A stretch of 64,000 nucleotides of DNA from Proluteimonas luteida (GCF_021191695.1 NZ_JAIWPT010000005.1:62001-126000), one strand, 5' to 3'. Positions 46,831 to 55,875 are shown, counted from the first letter of the stretch. Made by a program: numbers and translations. The notes: generated by a model not told the origin, from the sequence alone.

Positions 46831-47271
46831 GTCGCGCGCGACGCCGGGCCCGTGCGACGAGCAGATCTGGACCGGTGGGCTGTTCGTGGCCGGGTAGGTG
46901 GCCGTCCTCGCTATGCGAAGCGCACTTACGGTGTGCGGTGCGGCGAGGGGGCTGTTAGACCTTAGCCACGCCTTCTTGGGGTTCATTGTGCTTCGGGTTA
47001 CCGCGATCCTCGTCAGTGCTCGCGATACTGACTACTTTTCCCAGTCAGGCTTTGCGGTTGACGAATCAATTTAGAGGCCAGCGGCCGGGGTGCTCCGTTC
47101 CCTGGCCCGCGCGTCTGGCTACCCGGGGGAAGTCGGGGATCGCGCGTTGCTGGCGGGGTTGAGGATGCTCTCCTGCCAAGGTCTGGACTATCGGTGCCTG
47201 CCGCAATGCTGTGTCGGGATTGTCCTACCTGCAACAAGCGTCTGTTACTTGGCATCCAACAAAGCTTTCCT
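46831..47271. other. Intergenic stretch, nothing recognised
   Basis: No frame in these 441 bases shows known motifs or a proper start. It may be residual mobile DNA. Confidence 0.35.
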
Positions 47272-47559
47272 TTAGCGCTTGGTCTTGGCTCGGCCGCCTT
47301 TGAAGTTTGCAATCAGCTGTGCAAGGTCATCGTCTTCAGCGTAGAAATAAGCCACCGGCAGTCCAAGGACTTGCGCCAGATGTTGCAAGGTCTGTAGATC
47401 GGGTTGATGTACACCAGCTTCGTACCGGTTGACGCGCGTGCTGGCGACGAATTCGTCCAAACCAGCCTGGATGCCCAAGGCCCGCTGGGAGATGCCATGG
47501 GCTTCGCGAGCCTCGCGCAGCCGGCGGCTGTAGATGGGGAGAGATCCCTTCTCAGCCAC
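47272..47559 (-). CDS. XRE-family repressor, first of two paralogs
   Basis: The 95-residue protein is one helix-turn-helix domain (YSRRLREAREAHGISQRALG, then VNRYEAGVHQPD) followed by LAQVLGLPVAYFYAEDDDLAQLI, a short C-terminal module shared with its neighbour. The start is GTG; no ATG is in frame nearby. The palindrome ATACTACG-N5-CGTAGTAT lies 59 bases upstream, where a repressor would control its own promoter. It is related to the gene at 47797 (GRRLRQARE, RYENGVHQ, FTEDEEEARLIAE), suggesting duplication. Confidence 0.85.
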   Translation of the reverse strand: MAEKGSLPIYSRRLREAREAHGISQRALGIQAGLDEFVASTRVNRYEAGVHQPDLQTLQHLAQVLGLPVAYFYAEDDDLAQLIANFKGGRAKTKR

Positions 47560-47617
47560 GTTTGCATGTGTTCTGGACTTCCATGCGGGGAAGCTTCCAG
47601 ATGCACATGCATTCGCG

Positions 47618-47638
47618 ATACTACGATTAACGTAGTAT
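47618..47638. promoter_or_regulatory. Palindromic operator O1 for the XRE repressor
   Basis: ATACTACG and CGTAGTAT are perfect inverted arms separated by ATTAA. The same arms recur at 48181 and 48209 with the same five-base spacing. Confidence 0.65.
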
Positions 47639-47796
47639 CTACGGCACTCGTCAAGAACAGCAATTTCAGGGGTACTTGTTCGCGCGACTCACGCGCGTGA
47701 CCGACGGGAGAGCTGGGTTCCTCTTCTTTACAGCTTGTATTGCTGTGCCCAAGAGCGCCGCCGAAGGCGAGTGGTGTCATGCCGCGTCACGGCATC

Positions 47797-48126
47797 CTAC
47801 AGGCGCTTCATCTGCGCAATGATCTTCTTAGTCTCGATGAGTGTTCTCGCGGGCTTGTTGCTGCGTTCGGATTCCGCGATCAACCGTGCCTCCTCTTCGT
47901 CTTCAGTGAAGAAGAAGCTTAGTGGGAGTTCCAGAACCTGGGCGAATCTCTTCTGCAACCCAGGCTTCGCTTGATGAACCCCATTCTCATAGCGGCTGAC
48001 AGTGGTGCCTGCGGCAGAGTAGTCGAGTCCCGCCGCCACGCCCAGTTCACGTTGTTTAAAGCCGTAGCTCTCCCGTGCTTGACGCAGGCGTCGTCCGTAG
48101 AGGTTGTCTGATTGCTTCCGGGTCAT
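47797..48126 (-). CDS. XRE-family repressor, second paralog
   Basis: The 109-residue protein has the helix-turn-helix (YGRRLRQARESYGFKQRELG, AAGTTVSRYENGVHQ) and the C-terminal module LELPLSFFFTEDEEEARLIAE shared with the gene at 47272, plus a basic tail. ATG at 48126 is read away from the TonB receptor gene. Operators O2 and O3 lie in the 281-base gap between them, so it may control both itself and the lasso receptor. Family assignment is firm and the target is inferred. Confidence 0.87.
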   Translation of the reverse strand: MTRKQSDNLYGRRLRQARESYGFKQRELGVAAGLDYSAAGTTVSRYENGVHQAKPGLQKRFAQVLELPLSFFFTEDEEEARLIAESERSNKPARTLIETKKIIAQMKRL

Positions 48127-48180
48127 GCCTGCATATCTGGAACCGATATGCAGAAGCTTCCGGATGACTGCTTGACTCGA

Positions 48181-48227
48181 ATACTACGTAAAACGTAATA
48201 TCCAACATCACTACGTTTATCGTAGTG
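48181..48227. promoter_or_regulatory. Palindromic operators O2 and O3
   Basis: O2 is ATACTACG-TAAAA-CGTAATAT (48181-48201, one mismatch). O3 is CACTACG-TTTAT-CGTAGTG (48209-48227, perfect). Both keep the ACTACG-N5-CGTAGT core of O1 with small changes. O2 is 55 bases from the repressor ATG; O3 lies 181 bases before the TonB receptor ATG. Confidence 0.65.
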
Positions 48228-48407
48228 TCAGAAGCTTTTGCTTGGCGATCCGGTTGAGGGGCAACTGCGCCCCGGAGCGCCTAGGGGAAAGGCGAAGTCA
48301 TGGCAACTCCGCCGGCGTCGAGTTCTGGACCGTCTGTGGTTGAGCCGGGGCCTGTAGCCAGGCAACGGCCTTCAGGGCGCCGAGAGGGGAAGAACAAAGG
48401 ACGAAAC

Positions 48408-50816
48408 ATGAAGACTAGAGCTTTGTGCAACGCTGTTTGCATCGTCTTGGTCATCGGTGTCACTGGTACGGCCGGATCGGCTGCGGCTGGGCAATCCGCA
48501 ATCTGGAGATTTGCGGAAGAACAGGAAATGGATGCCCAGCCGCCCAGCGAAGATGATGCCGTTTTCCCCGAAGAATCAGTACAGCAGCCACCGGCATCCA
48601 CGGACATGGCAACCGTCATCGTCACCGGCACGCGCATCCGCGGCGGCACAACGCCTTCGCCGGTGATCACGATCGGCAGCGAGCGGATCCGGGAGGAGGG
48701 TTTCTCCGACCTTGGTGAGGTGATCCGCAGCGTGCCGCAGAACTTCGGCGGTGGGCAGAATCCGGGCGTCGTGAGCGCCACCGGATCCGGGAACATCTAC
48801 AACCAGAATGCCGGTGGCGGGTCCAGCCTCAATCTGCGGGGTATCGGTCCGGACGCAACGTTGACACTCCTCAACGGCCGACGTCTGGCCTACGGTGGCC
48901 TGATGCAGGCGGTGGACATCAGTGCGATTCCGGTCGAGGCCGTGGATCGCATCGAGATCATGGCCGATGGAGCGTCGGCAATCTATGGATCCGATGCCGT
49001 TGCCGGTGTAGGCAATGTGATCCTAAAGCGCGACTTCGACGGGATCGCCCTGGGTACGCGCTATGGTCGGTCGAGTGGCGGCGGACTCGACACATGGGAA
49101 TTCAATGGGACCGCCGGCACCGTCTGGGATAGCGGTGGCCTGATCGCAACCTACAGGAACGTGTCCGTCGATCCGGTCGGCGCCGATCAGCGGTCCTACA
49201 CCAGGCACATGGGAATGCCGTTCGTCCTCTATCCGGGAGGCGAACTCCGTAGCGGCCTGCTCAGTGTCCACCAGTCTTTGGGTGGCAGCGTCGAGCTGCG
49301 CGTGGATGCGCTCAGGACCGAGCGCGAGCAGGTCGACTACCAGAACGGCGCGGGCTTCTACTACGACCAGAAATACGATGGTGCCGTTTCGCTTGTGGCG
49401 CCATCCGTCGAGGTCGGCCTCCCGGGCGACTGGTCGATGCTGGTCGGCGGAACCTGGGCCAGGGACGAGAACGTGGACAGGGTGTGGATGGTCACGCCAG
49501 GCACGGACGAGTCCGAACTGGTGGCCGAGGGGTGCAACTGCAACGACAGCCGGTCGTACGAGGCAAGCGTCGAAGGGCCGCTGTTCGAACTGGCTGGGGG
49601 TGAAGCGCGACTGGCGCTCGGCGCCGGCTACAGGAGAAACGGACTGCTGAAGCACGACTGGCTGGAGGGGATGCGGGAGCGGAGTGCGGAAGGCAGCCGG
49701 TTCGCGTATGTGGAATCGAGCCTGCCGTTGATTGGTCCCCGCTCGGACGTTCCCTTCGTGCGCAGGCTTGCGGCCACTGCCGCAGTACGTACCGAGGATC
49801 ACGACAGCTTCGGGCGTGTGACCACGCCCAAACTCGGCGTGATCTATGGGCCGGGCAGCGACGTCACCATGAAGGCCTCGTGGGGCAGGTCGTTCAAGGC
49901 GCCCACACTGAATGAGCGGCACGGGAACCTCGTGGCCTATCTGGTGCCTCCGGACATGATCGGCGGCACCGGGTATGGCGCCGAGGATGCCGTGCTGTTG
50001 TCGTGGGGGAGCAATCCGGATCTCGGGCCGGAGCGTGCCACGACGACCACGGTATCCCTGGTGTTGCATCCCGAGCGGCTGCCCGGACTCGAAGTCGAGC
50101 TGACGTGGTTCGATATCGACTACCGGGAGCGCGTGGTGCAGCCGTTCGCGGCATTCGGCCAGATTCTGGGCGACCCTGCGGTCGCCGGGTTCCTCGACTT
50201 CTCGCCGACGCCTGAAGACCAGGCGGAACTGCTCGCGACCTACTCGGACGGCTTCTACAACTGGACAGGGAATCCGTACGATCCGGCCCACGTGGTGGCG
50301 ATCGGCCTCGGCCAGTACGTCAACGCGAGGCGCCAGCGGATATCGGGCATCGACCTTTCCGGATCCTATCGTCGGGATATCGGGGGCGGCCAACTGGCGG
50401 TGCGGGGCTCGGCAAGCTGGCTGGACAGCACGCAGCAGAACGCCCCGGGGCAGGGCGCATTCGATCTGGCGGGCACGATCTTCTATCCCGCCAGGGTTCG
50501 TGGCCGGTTGGGAGCGGTGTGGACCGAAGGCGGGCTCACTGCCTCTTCGTTCGTCAACTACACCAGCGGCGTGACCTACCGGGCTGCGGACCAGAGCCTC
50601 GCGTCATTCACCACCTTCGACCTCGCGCTGCAGTACGCCATCGTCAGGCGTGGAGGCGTCCGGTCCGGATTCGACCTGGGACTCTCCATCCAGAACGTCC
50701 TGAACCGGGCGCCACCGCTCTACAGCCCCCTTGCGATCACGGATGTGCCCTACGACTCGACGAATGCCTCCGCCATTGGTCGGTTTCCCAGTATCTCGGT
50801 GTCGAAGCACTGGTAA
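48408..50816 (+). CDS. TonB-dependent receptor of the lasso peptide locus
   Basis: The 802-residue outer-membrane protein has a signal peptide, a plug domain (from about residue 65: TVIVTGTRIRGG, DLGEVIRSVPQNFGGGQ, LNLRGIGPDATLTLLNGRR, GSDAVAGVGNVILKRDF) and a beta-barrel (SWGRSFKAPTLNERHGN, then a C-terminal ...ISVSKHW). It should import a ligand driven by TonB. In proteobacterial lasso clusters such a receptor beside an isopeptidase is thought to bring the lasso peptide back into the cell. ATG at 48408 follows AAGGA and gives the signal peptide; an upstream ATG at 48300 is less likely. The isopeptidase gene follows after 69 bases. Confidence 0.88.
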   Translation: MKTRALCNAVCIVLVIGVTGTAGSAAAGQSAIWRFAEEQEMDAQPPSEDDAVFPEESVQQPPASTDMATVIVTGTRIRGGTTPSPVITIGSERIREEGFSDLGEVIRSVPQNFGGGQNPGVVSATGSGNIYNQNAGGGSSLNLRGIGPDATLTLLNGRRLAYGGLMQAVDISAIPVEAVDRIEIMADGASAIYGSDAVAGVGNVILKRDFDGIALGTRYGRSSGGGLDTWEFNGTAGTVWDSGGLIATYRNVSVDPVGADQRSYTRHMGMPFVLYPGGELRSGLLSVHQSLGGSVELRVDALRTEREQVDYQNGAGFYYDQKYDGAVSLVAPSVEVGLPGDWSMLVGGTWARDENVDRVWMVTPGTDESELVAEGCNCNDSRSYEASVEGPLFELAGGEARLALGAGYRRNGLLKHDWLEGMRERSAEGSRFAYVESSLPLIGPRSDVPFVRRLAATAAVRTEDHDSFGRVTTPKLGVIYGPGSDVTMKASWGRSFKAPTLNERHGNLVAYLVPPDMIGGTGYGAEDAVLLSWGSNPDLGPERATTTTVSLVLHPERLPGLEVELTWFDIDYRERVVQPFAAFGQILGDPAVAGFLDFSPTPEDQAELLATYSDGFYNWTGNPYDPAHVVAIGLGQYVNARRQRISGIDLSGSYRRDIGGGQLAVRGSASWLDSTQQNAPGQGAFDLAGTIFYPARVRGRLGAVWTEGGLTASSFVNYTSGVTYRAADQSLASFTTFDLALQYAIVRRGGVRSGFDLGLSIQNVLNRAPPLYSPLAITDVPYDSTNASAIGRFPSISVSKHW

Positions 50817-50885
50817 AGAGGCGTGTTGGCGCGAGGCGAGGATGGATGTCAAGGATCCCGCGTGATGGGCGGGTGGGGGAGCTCG

Positions 50886-52943
50886 ATGAGCACGATTCCA
50901 GGACGGCTGCTGGCGGCCGGTGTGTGCGCGATACTGGCTGGCGGCCTCCATGCCCAGGTGGTCTCGCCGCGCCAGCTGGTGGAAGTCGCCGACATCAGTC
51001 ATCCGGGCGCTTCACCGGATGGAAGCATGGTTGCGTACCGGGTGGAGCAGCCCAGCGTGGAGCGCAACACCCATGACACGGTCTGGTATGTCCAGCGGAT
51101 TGACGGCACATCGCCTCCGCGAAAAGTGGCGGAAGCAGGGCCCCCTTTGCGTGAGTCCGATGGAGCGACGCTCGTGCCGATGCCGGCCGTATGGTCGCCC
51201 GATGGGCGGCATATCTACTATCGCGCGCTGATGGATGGCAGGGTCGGTGTGTGGCGGGCCGCCGCGGATGGTTCGAATGTCAGGGCGGTCACTTCCGATC
51301 CAGCGGACGTGAGGGACTTCCAGCTGGGTCCCGATGGCCGTGTGTTGATGTACAGCGTTGGCGCCACCCGCGACGAAGTGGCTGCTGCGGAGCAGGCCGA
51401 ATACGACAACGGCATCCTTATCGACGAGACTGTGCCGATCGGCCAGGGGCTGTTCCGATCGGGCTATCTCGACCAGCGGTGGATGACGCAACGTCTGCTC
51501 GACAGCGACGTCATGCGTTCTCCGCTGCTGGCACAGGCGCCCGACCGCTGGAAGGCCGTTGATCTGGCAACCGGACGTGCGCGGGAACTTGCGAAGTCCG
51601 AGGTACTGCCGGGACCGGAGACGGCAGTCGGCTCCGTGGGGGGATTCGAGCCCTTGAGGCAGGCGCAGGACGGGCGGACGGGGCGCATCGCCATTCTGGC
51701 CCCCGTCGAGGAGTGGCCGGATACCGGAGCCGTGCCGGAGGTGGCGCTGTCGGTCCTGGCCGACAGGGAGACCGGCCGGTTCATCCGCTGTCGTGCCGGG
51801 CCTTGCACGGAGAAGGCGATTACGGGCCTCCAGTGGAGGCCCGGTAGCCATGAGGTCCTGTTTACGGTGACCGATCCGGACGAGAGCCACGCACAGTCGA
51901 TCTTCCGGTGGGACGTGGAGACCGGCGAGGTCTCTCTGCTGGTGCGGTCCCGCGGCTTGCTCAATGGCGGCCGTGTTGCGTCCAGTCCGTGCGCCGTCAC
52001 TGCCGAAGCGATGGTCTGTGTTGCGGCGGACGCGAATCGCCCACCCCGGCTGGAGCGGGTGGATCTGGCGTCCGGGCGTCGCAAGGTCATGTTCGACCCC
52101 AACGCGGCGATCGCCTCCGACATGGCAAGCGTGGCGGCGCGGCTGCTGGTCTGGAAGGACGCACAGGGGCGGCAGTTCAACGGTCTGTACTACCCGGTCC
52201 GGGGCAACGGCGGCGCTTCGCCACTGTTCATCACCTACTACTGGTGTTCGGGCTTCGTTCGAGGCGGCCTCGGGGACGAGTGGCCGCTGGCGACGCTGGC
52301 GGGTCTTGGGATATCCGCGTTGTGCATCAATGCGCCGCCAGGTGATACGGATGCGGTAAGCCGGTTCGAACTCGGCCGGTCCGCAGTCGAGAGCGCAGTG
52401 GACCTGCTGGACTCGAAAGGGGAGGTCGACAGGACACGGATAGGCATGGGTGGGCTGAGCCATGGCACCGAGGTGACTCTGTGGGTGGCCATGAACTCCG
52501 ACATGCTGTCGGCGGCATCGGTGAGCAGCATTGCCTTCTCGCCGCTCGCGCATGCCCTCATGAGCATGCAGGGCGAGGTGTTCTTCTCGCGATTGAGCAC
52601 CTACTGGCAGCTGGGAACCCCGGATGAGACGCCCGGACAGTGGAAGAGGCTGTCGCCGGCATTCAACATCGAAAGCATCAGGACCCCGATACTCATGCAA
52701 CTGCCGGAGCAGGAGTATCTCCATTCGGTCGACTATGCCGTCCCGCTTATCCGTAGTGGAAGCGCAGACCTGTACGTCTATCCCAACGAGGCCCATCAGA
52801 AGTTCCAGCCCAGGCACAAGCTTGCCGTGTACGAGCGCAACGTGGACTGGTTCCAGTTCTGGTTGAAGAATTTCGAGGATCCGGACCCCGCCAAGGCCTC
52901 CCAGTACGCGCGATGGCGATCGATGCGGGATGTCAGTCCCTAG
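50886..52943 (+). CDS. Lasso peptide isopeptidase (AtxE2-like S9 peptidase)
   Basis: The 685-residue protein has a signal peptide (LLAAGVCAILAGGLHAQ), an N-terminal beta-propeller with repeats like HPGASPDGSMVAYRVEQ and AVWSPDGRHIYYRA, and a C-terminal alpha/beta hydrolase. Its Ser525 lies in GGLSHG and His637 in YPNEAHQKF. Lasso isopeptidases hydrolyse the isopeptide bond of the ring and so linearise the knot. ATG at 50886 follows GGGGGAG. It is on the same strand as the TonB receptor. Its stop codon overlaps that of the convergent synthetase inside one CTAG. Confidence 0.85.
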   Translation: MSTIPGRLLAAGVCAILAGGLHAQVVSPRQLVEVADISHPGASPDGSMVAYRVEQPSVERNTHDTVWYVQRIDGTSPPRKVAEAGPPLRESDGATLVPMPAVWSPDGRHIYYRALMDGRVGVWRAAADGSNVRAVTSDPADVRDFQLGPDGRVLMYSVGATRDEVAAAEQAEYDNGILIDETVPIGQGLFRSGYLDQRWMTQRLLDSDVMRSPLLAQAPDRWKAVDLATGRARELAKSEVLPGPETAVGSVGGFEPLRQAQDGRTGRIAILAPVEEWPDTGAVPEVALSVLADRETGRFIRCRAGPCTEKAITGLQWRPGSHEVLFTVTDPDESHAQSIFRWDVETGEVSLLVRSRGLLNGGRVASSPCAVTAEAMVCVAADANRPPRLERVDLASGRRKVMFDPNAAIASDMASVAARLLVWKDAQGRQFNGLYYPVRGNGGASPLFITYYWCSGFVRGGLGDEWPLATLAGLGISALCINAPPGDTDAVSRFELGRSAVESAVDLLDSKGEVDRTRIGMGGLSHGTEVTLWVAMNSDMLSAASVSSIAFSPLAHALMSMQGEVFFSRLSTYWQLGTPDETPGQWKRLSPAFNIESIRTPILMQLPEQEYLHSVDYAVPLIRSGSADLYVYPNEAHQKFQPRHKLAVYERNVDWFQFWLKNFEDPDPAKASQYARWRSMRDVSP

Positions 52944-54682
52944 ATCTGGTGCCGCACCCAGTTCTCGACCATGCACAGTTCGAGTACGCGCTCGTATGAG
53001 CAATCGCGAGGAGCGAGGTCGCGGTCGGTCGATTGTCGCAACGCCCGGGCGTCCAGAATTCCGTGGGCCTGCAGATGGCCATCCAGGAGGTAGTCCCGGA
53101 TCCGTTCCCTGTTTCTCGCATACAGTGCACCAACGTAGCCGGCGAATGACCCCTTGCTCCGGCGGGTGATGACATCGGTGGGGAGCACGTCGGCGAATGC
53201 CTTTCTGGCGACCGCGCGGTTGTGCGAATCCGAGATCCACATCCAGCTTGGCGTTCGCAGCGAAGCCTCCATTACCGGTTGGGACAGGAGCGGCAGGCGC
53301 AGGTGCCGTCGCAGGCCGCGCGGTGCGGAGTCCCGGTACACCTGCGTCGTCGCCAGGGCAAAGATGCGCTCCCGATCGCCCGGCAGGGCGGCATCCGGGG
53401 CGTCGAGCCACGGGTGCTTCTCCGGAGCGCACTCGATATTGGCCGGATTGATCAGCTCATGAATCGCCCTGTAGGGAGACTCCGGTGGCCGGACAAGCTT
53501 AGACACCGTCAATCGCCCGGCTCTCCAGAGCGTGCACTGGTGCAGTTCCGCCAGGTTCCGGATTGCTCGGAATCCCTGCTGGAATCCCAGCACCCGGAAG
53601 GCATCCGCCGCGGGTGCAGCTGTTGTCAGATAGCAGAACACCGTGTCGCCGCCGCCTCCCGAGAAGAAGCTGGCCGCGCCATGACGGCGCCTCGCCAGCT
53701 CCATGATCGTGTCCGTGGCGTGCTGCAACATCCCGACTCTCGGTGATGCCGGTTGGGGATGCTGATCGAAGTCGTGAAGCCCGTACTCGAAGCGAAGCGT
53801 CTGTACATCAAGGGTCGCGCCCAGGAGGTCTGCGATCTGGCAGGCGTATTGGCGTTCGTCGGCACCGGGAACGGGCGTCACCATGGTGCAGCAGACCACA
53901 TGCGCGGCGCTTCCTTTCAGGCTGGCTCCGACGATGGACGAGTCGAGCCCACCCGATAGCTCAAGAAGGGCGGACCGGTCGGTCATCGCCCAGGCCCCTA
54001 CAACCGTATCCGTTGCGCTGCGGACGGCGGCAGCTGCGACATCGCTGTTGTCGTGGCGCCGGCCTCTGCCGACGAAATCCCAGGGAGACCATTCCGTATG
54101 GGTAGAGGCGCTCGATCCGCGAAGTGTCAATCGGATGCCGGGAAGCAGCTCTTCGAAGCGGTCCAGTCCGGTGCGCGAGGTCTTGATGTCGGGATAGATC
54201 AACCGGTGGAGAATGGATTCCCAGTCGATGCGTTTCCGGTACAGGCCCATCCGTGTCGGCAGTTCGAGGTCGGAAGCCAGGAATCCGGCGTCGGCATCCA
54301 CGTGATGGAAGCATGGCATCCCTCCCTCCGGGTCCCGGGTTATTTCAAGGTCGTGACTATTGTCCGGTCCCGGCTGGATAATCAGGTAGGCGCCCCAGCA
54401 GTTCTCCAGGATGAGTCTGCGGAGCCTGGCTCCATCCGAATGGTGGGGAATTTCCGCCTCGTTCGTTATGGGTGCTCCGCTCCTGGAAAAGAGGTGTCCG
54501 ATGATGACGCCAGATCCGGACAGCCGGATCGTGGGCGTATCCCCGGAGACATACAGCGTGAATGCAGCCGTCTGCATGCATTGGTGCATGTCCATCGCGC
54601 GAAGCCCGTGTTCCGCATCGCCAGTCAAAGGGCGTTCGGCACGATAAGCGGCATCAATCAGGGCGATATACCGGTAGGCCAT
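52940..54682 (-). CDS. Lasso peptide macrolactam synthetase
   Basis: The 580-residue protein belongs to the asparagine-synthetase-like group that forms the lasso ring. It has a glutaminase-like N-terminus without the catalytic Cys1 and a synthase domain with the PP-loop SGGLDSS at residues 243-249 and FSGGGGDTVF. It activates the acidic side chain by adenylation and joins it to the N-terminal amine. ATG at 54682 overlaps the stop of the upstream protease gene (TGATG), so the two are coupled. Its length and content agree with C proteins of proteobacterial lasso clusters. Confidence 0.87.
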   Translation of the reverse strand: MAYRYIALIDAAYRAERPLTGDAEHGLRAMDMHQCMQTAAFTLYVSGDTPTIRLSGSGVIIGHLFSRSGAPITNEAEIPHHSDGARLRRLILENCWGAYLIIQPGPDNSHDLEITRDPEGGMPCFHHVDADAGFLASDLELPTRMGLYRKRIDWESILHRLIYPDIKTSRTGLDRFEELLPGIRLTLRGSSASTHTEWSPWDFVGRGRRHDNSDVAAAAVRSATDTVVGAWAMTDRSALLELSGGLDSSIVGASLKGSAAHVVCCTMVTPVPGADERQYACQIADLLGATLDVQTLRFEYGLHDFDQHPQPASPRVGMLQHATDTIMELARRRHGAASFFSGGGGDTVFCYLTTAAPAADAFRVLGFQQGFRAIRNLAELHQCTLWRAGRLTVSKLVRPPESPYRAIHELINPANIECAPEKHPWLDAPDAALPGDRERIFALATTQVYRDSAPRGLRRHLRLPLLSQPVMEASLRTPSWMWISDSHNRAVARKAFADVLPTDVITRRSKGSFAGYVGALYARNRERIRDYLLDGHLQAHGILDARALRQSTDRDLAPRDCSYERVLELCMVENWVRHQI

Positions 54683-55362
54683 CACACTACCCGGATAGGT
54701 GTATGGGCATTGGCGTTGCCGGTCGTGTCGTTCAATACCAGAGGTCCTGCCTGTACCCAGCAATGTGCCGAGAGAGGATCATTCATGACGCCAAAGACGA
54801 GGTTGGCGTACAGACCCTGTCTGGCCAGAAACCTGACCATCGATATGGAGTCGGGTAGGCAACATGTTTCGACGGGTACATACAGACGTGCTTTCCGGAA
54901 TGCGGCGGCCGCATCGCATAAAAGGTGTTCCGGCCTGTCCGAAGAATCCGGTTCGCTCCCGGAGGCATGTCGCTGACGATAGGACGCCAGTGCATCCAGC
55001 GTGTTCTTGAGCTTCGCTGTTCTCAACTGCAGCCATGTCGAGTAGACAATCCAGAAAACGTGCACGCAGGTGTCAACAGGAATCGACTTGCAGTTCTCCG
55101 ATCGCTCGATTGCACTCCGGGCGGGGCGCCCGACGGATGGCTGCACGATGCTTCCTGCGTTGTCGTTTGCGTCGACCAGCATTTCATGGGCGATCAGTCC
55201 CTCGAGATCTACATCTGGATGGCGCTTGCCTTCGACAAAATTCAGGAACGAGCGTTCCATCGCGCTCGACAGCCTGAAGTACCGATCATTGCGGAGATCC
55301 AGGAAGATGAGGTGACCGTCGATCGTGCAGTAGGAGAGATCGCTGTCCAGTTGATAACGCAT
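54682..55362 (-). CDS. Lasso leader protease fused to a PqqD-like recognition domain
   Basis: The 226-residue protein begins with a PqqD/RiPP recognition element (about 1-80, TIDGHLIFLDLRNDRYFRLS) and continues into a transglutaminase-like cysteine protease with Cys168 (ETCCLPDS), His200 (AHCWVQ) and Asp212 (LNDTTG). This single-protein form (B1 plus B2) is typical of proteobacteria. It binds the leader of the precursor and cuts before the core. It follows the precursor gene after a hairpin at 55383 and overlaps the synthetase by one base. Confidence 0.85.
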   Translation of the reverse strand: MRYQLDSDLSYCTIDGHLIFLDLRNDRYFRLSSAMERSFLNFVEGKRHPDVDLEGLIAHEMLVDANDNAGSIVQPSVGRPARSAIERSENCKSIPVDTCVHVFWIVYSTWLQLRTAKLKNTLDALASYRQRHASGSEPDSSDRPEHLLCDAAAAFRKARLYVPVETCCLPDSISMVRFLARQGLYANLVFGVMNDPLSAHCWVQAGPLVLNDTTGNANAHTPIRVV

Positions 55363-55382
55363 GTGGCGTATCCCGGCAGGAA

Positions 55383-55406
55383 AGGGCGCACCTTCCGGTG
55401 CGCCCT
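55383..55406 (-). terminator. Hairpin between lasso precursor and processing genes
   Basis: A perfect 10-bp stem AGGGCGCACC/GGTGCGCCCT with a four-base loop is followed on the minus strand by TTCCTG. It lies six bases after the precursor stop and likely lowers read-through, so more precursor than enzyme is made. Confidence 0.75.
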
Positions 55407-55411
55407 ACCTC

Positions 55412-55552
55412 TCACTCGTCCGAGAGCCCGGGGACGGGTCGTCCGCCCATCGGTTCATTGCCCTGGCGTGTGCCCTTCGTCTCGACGCTTGCGACACCGA
55501 GCACGATGATGTCTTCCGACGCGTTGGTGCGGGTGTTTTCGTTGGTGCCCAT
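55412..55552 (-). CDS. Lasso peptide precursor, predicted seven-residue ring
   Basis: The 46-residue precursor has a leader ending IIVLGVASVETK, with the conserved penultimate threonine, and a 20-residue core GTRQGNEPMG-GRPVPGLSDE. Among core positions 7-9 only Glu7 is acidic, so Gly1-Glu7 should form a seven-membered macrolactam, as in the xanthomonins of Xanthomonas. AAGGAG sits seven bases before the ATG. The gene is first in the minus-strand biosynthetic run and is followed by an attenuating hairpin. The ring size is a prediction. The leader and enzymes make the lasso identity solid. Confidence 0.85.
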   Translation of the reverse strand: MGTNENTRTNASEDIIVLGVASVETKGTRQGNEPMGGRPVPGLSDE

Positions 55553-55625
55553 CTCTGTCTCCTTCGGTCTGCGTCACGGACGTCCCATGACGATTGCAGC
55601 GTAGGAGGCTGGGTTTTTGATTTTC

Positions 55626-55659
55626 AAATAATTATTGCGTGATTATCTGGTAATTATTT
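55626..55659. promoter_or_regulatory. AT-rich inverted repeat upstream of the lasso precursor
   Basis: AAATAATTA (55626-55634) and TAATTATTT (55651-55659) are perfect inverted arms around a 16-base spacer. The local AT content is far above the surroundings. It lies 74 bases upstream of the precursor start and is a promoter/operator candidate. The remainder of 55553-55875 shows no gene. Confidence 0.5.
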
Positions 55660-55875
55660 CCGGTCTGTGATGGCTGTCCCTGCAGTGGTGGTCCGGAGTG
55701 GGGCGCCGGTATGTGCGCAGGTACGGTGTCGCACGCCGGGCGCCCTGGTGCTGACTTCCGCGATACGCGGATCGCGGCGGAATTTGTGGCGGACGCACCG
55801 CGCAGTGGAGTCCGCGCGATGCAGGCTACGGGTGCGGCGCACGGCCGTCGCCCGCTTGCAGGCGAGGTATCTCTC

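Noticed and set aside
55412..55552. An eight- or nine-residue lasso ring
   Set aside because: Core positions 8 and 9 are Pro and Met, so no side-chain carboxylate is available there.
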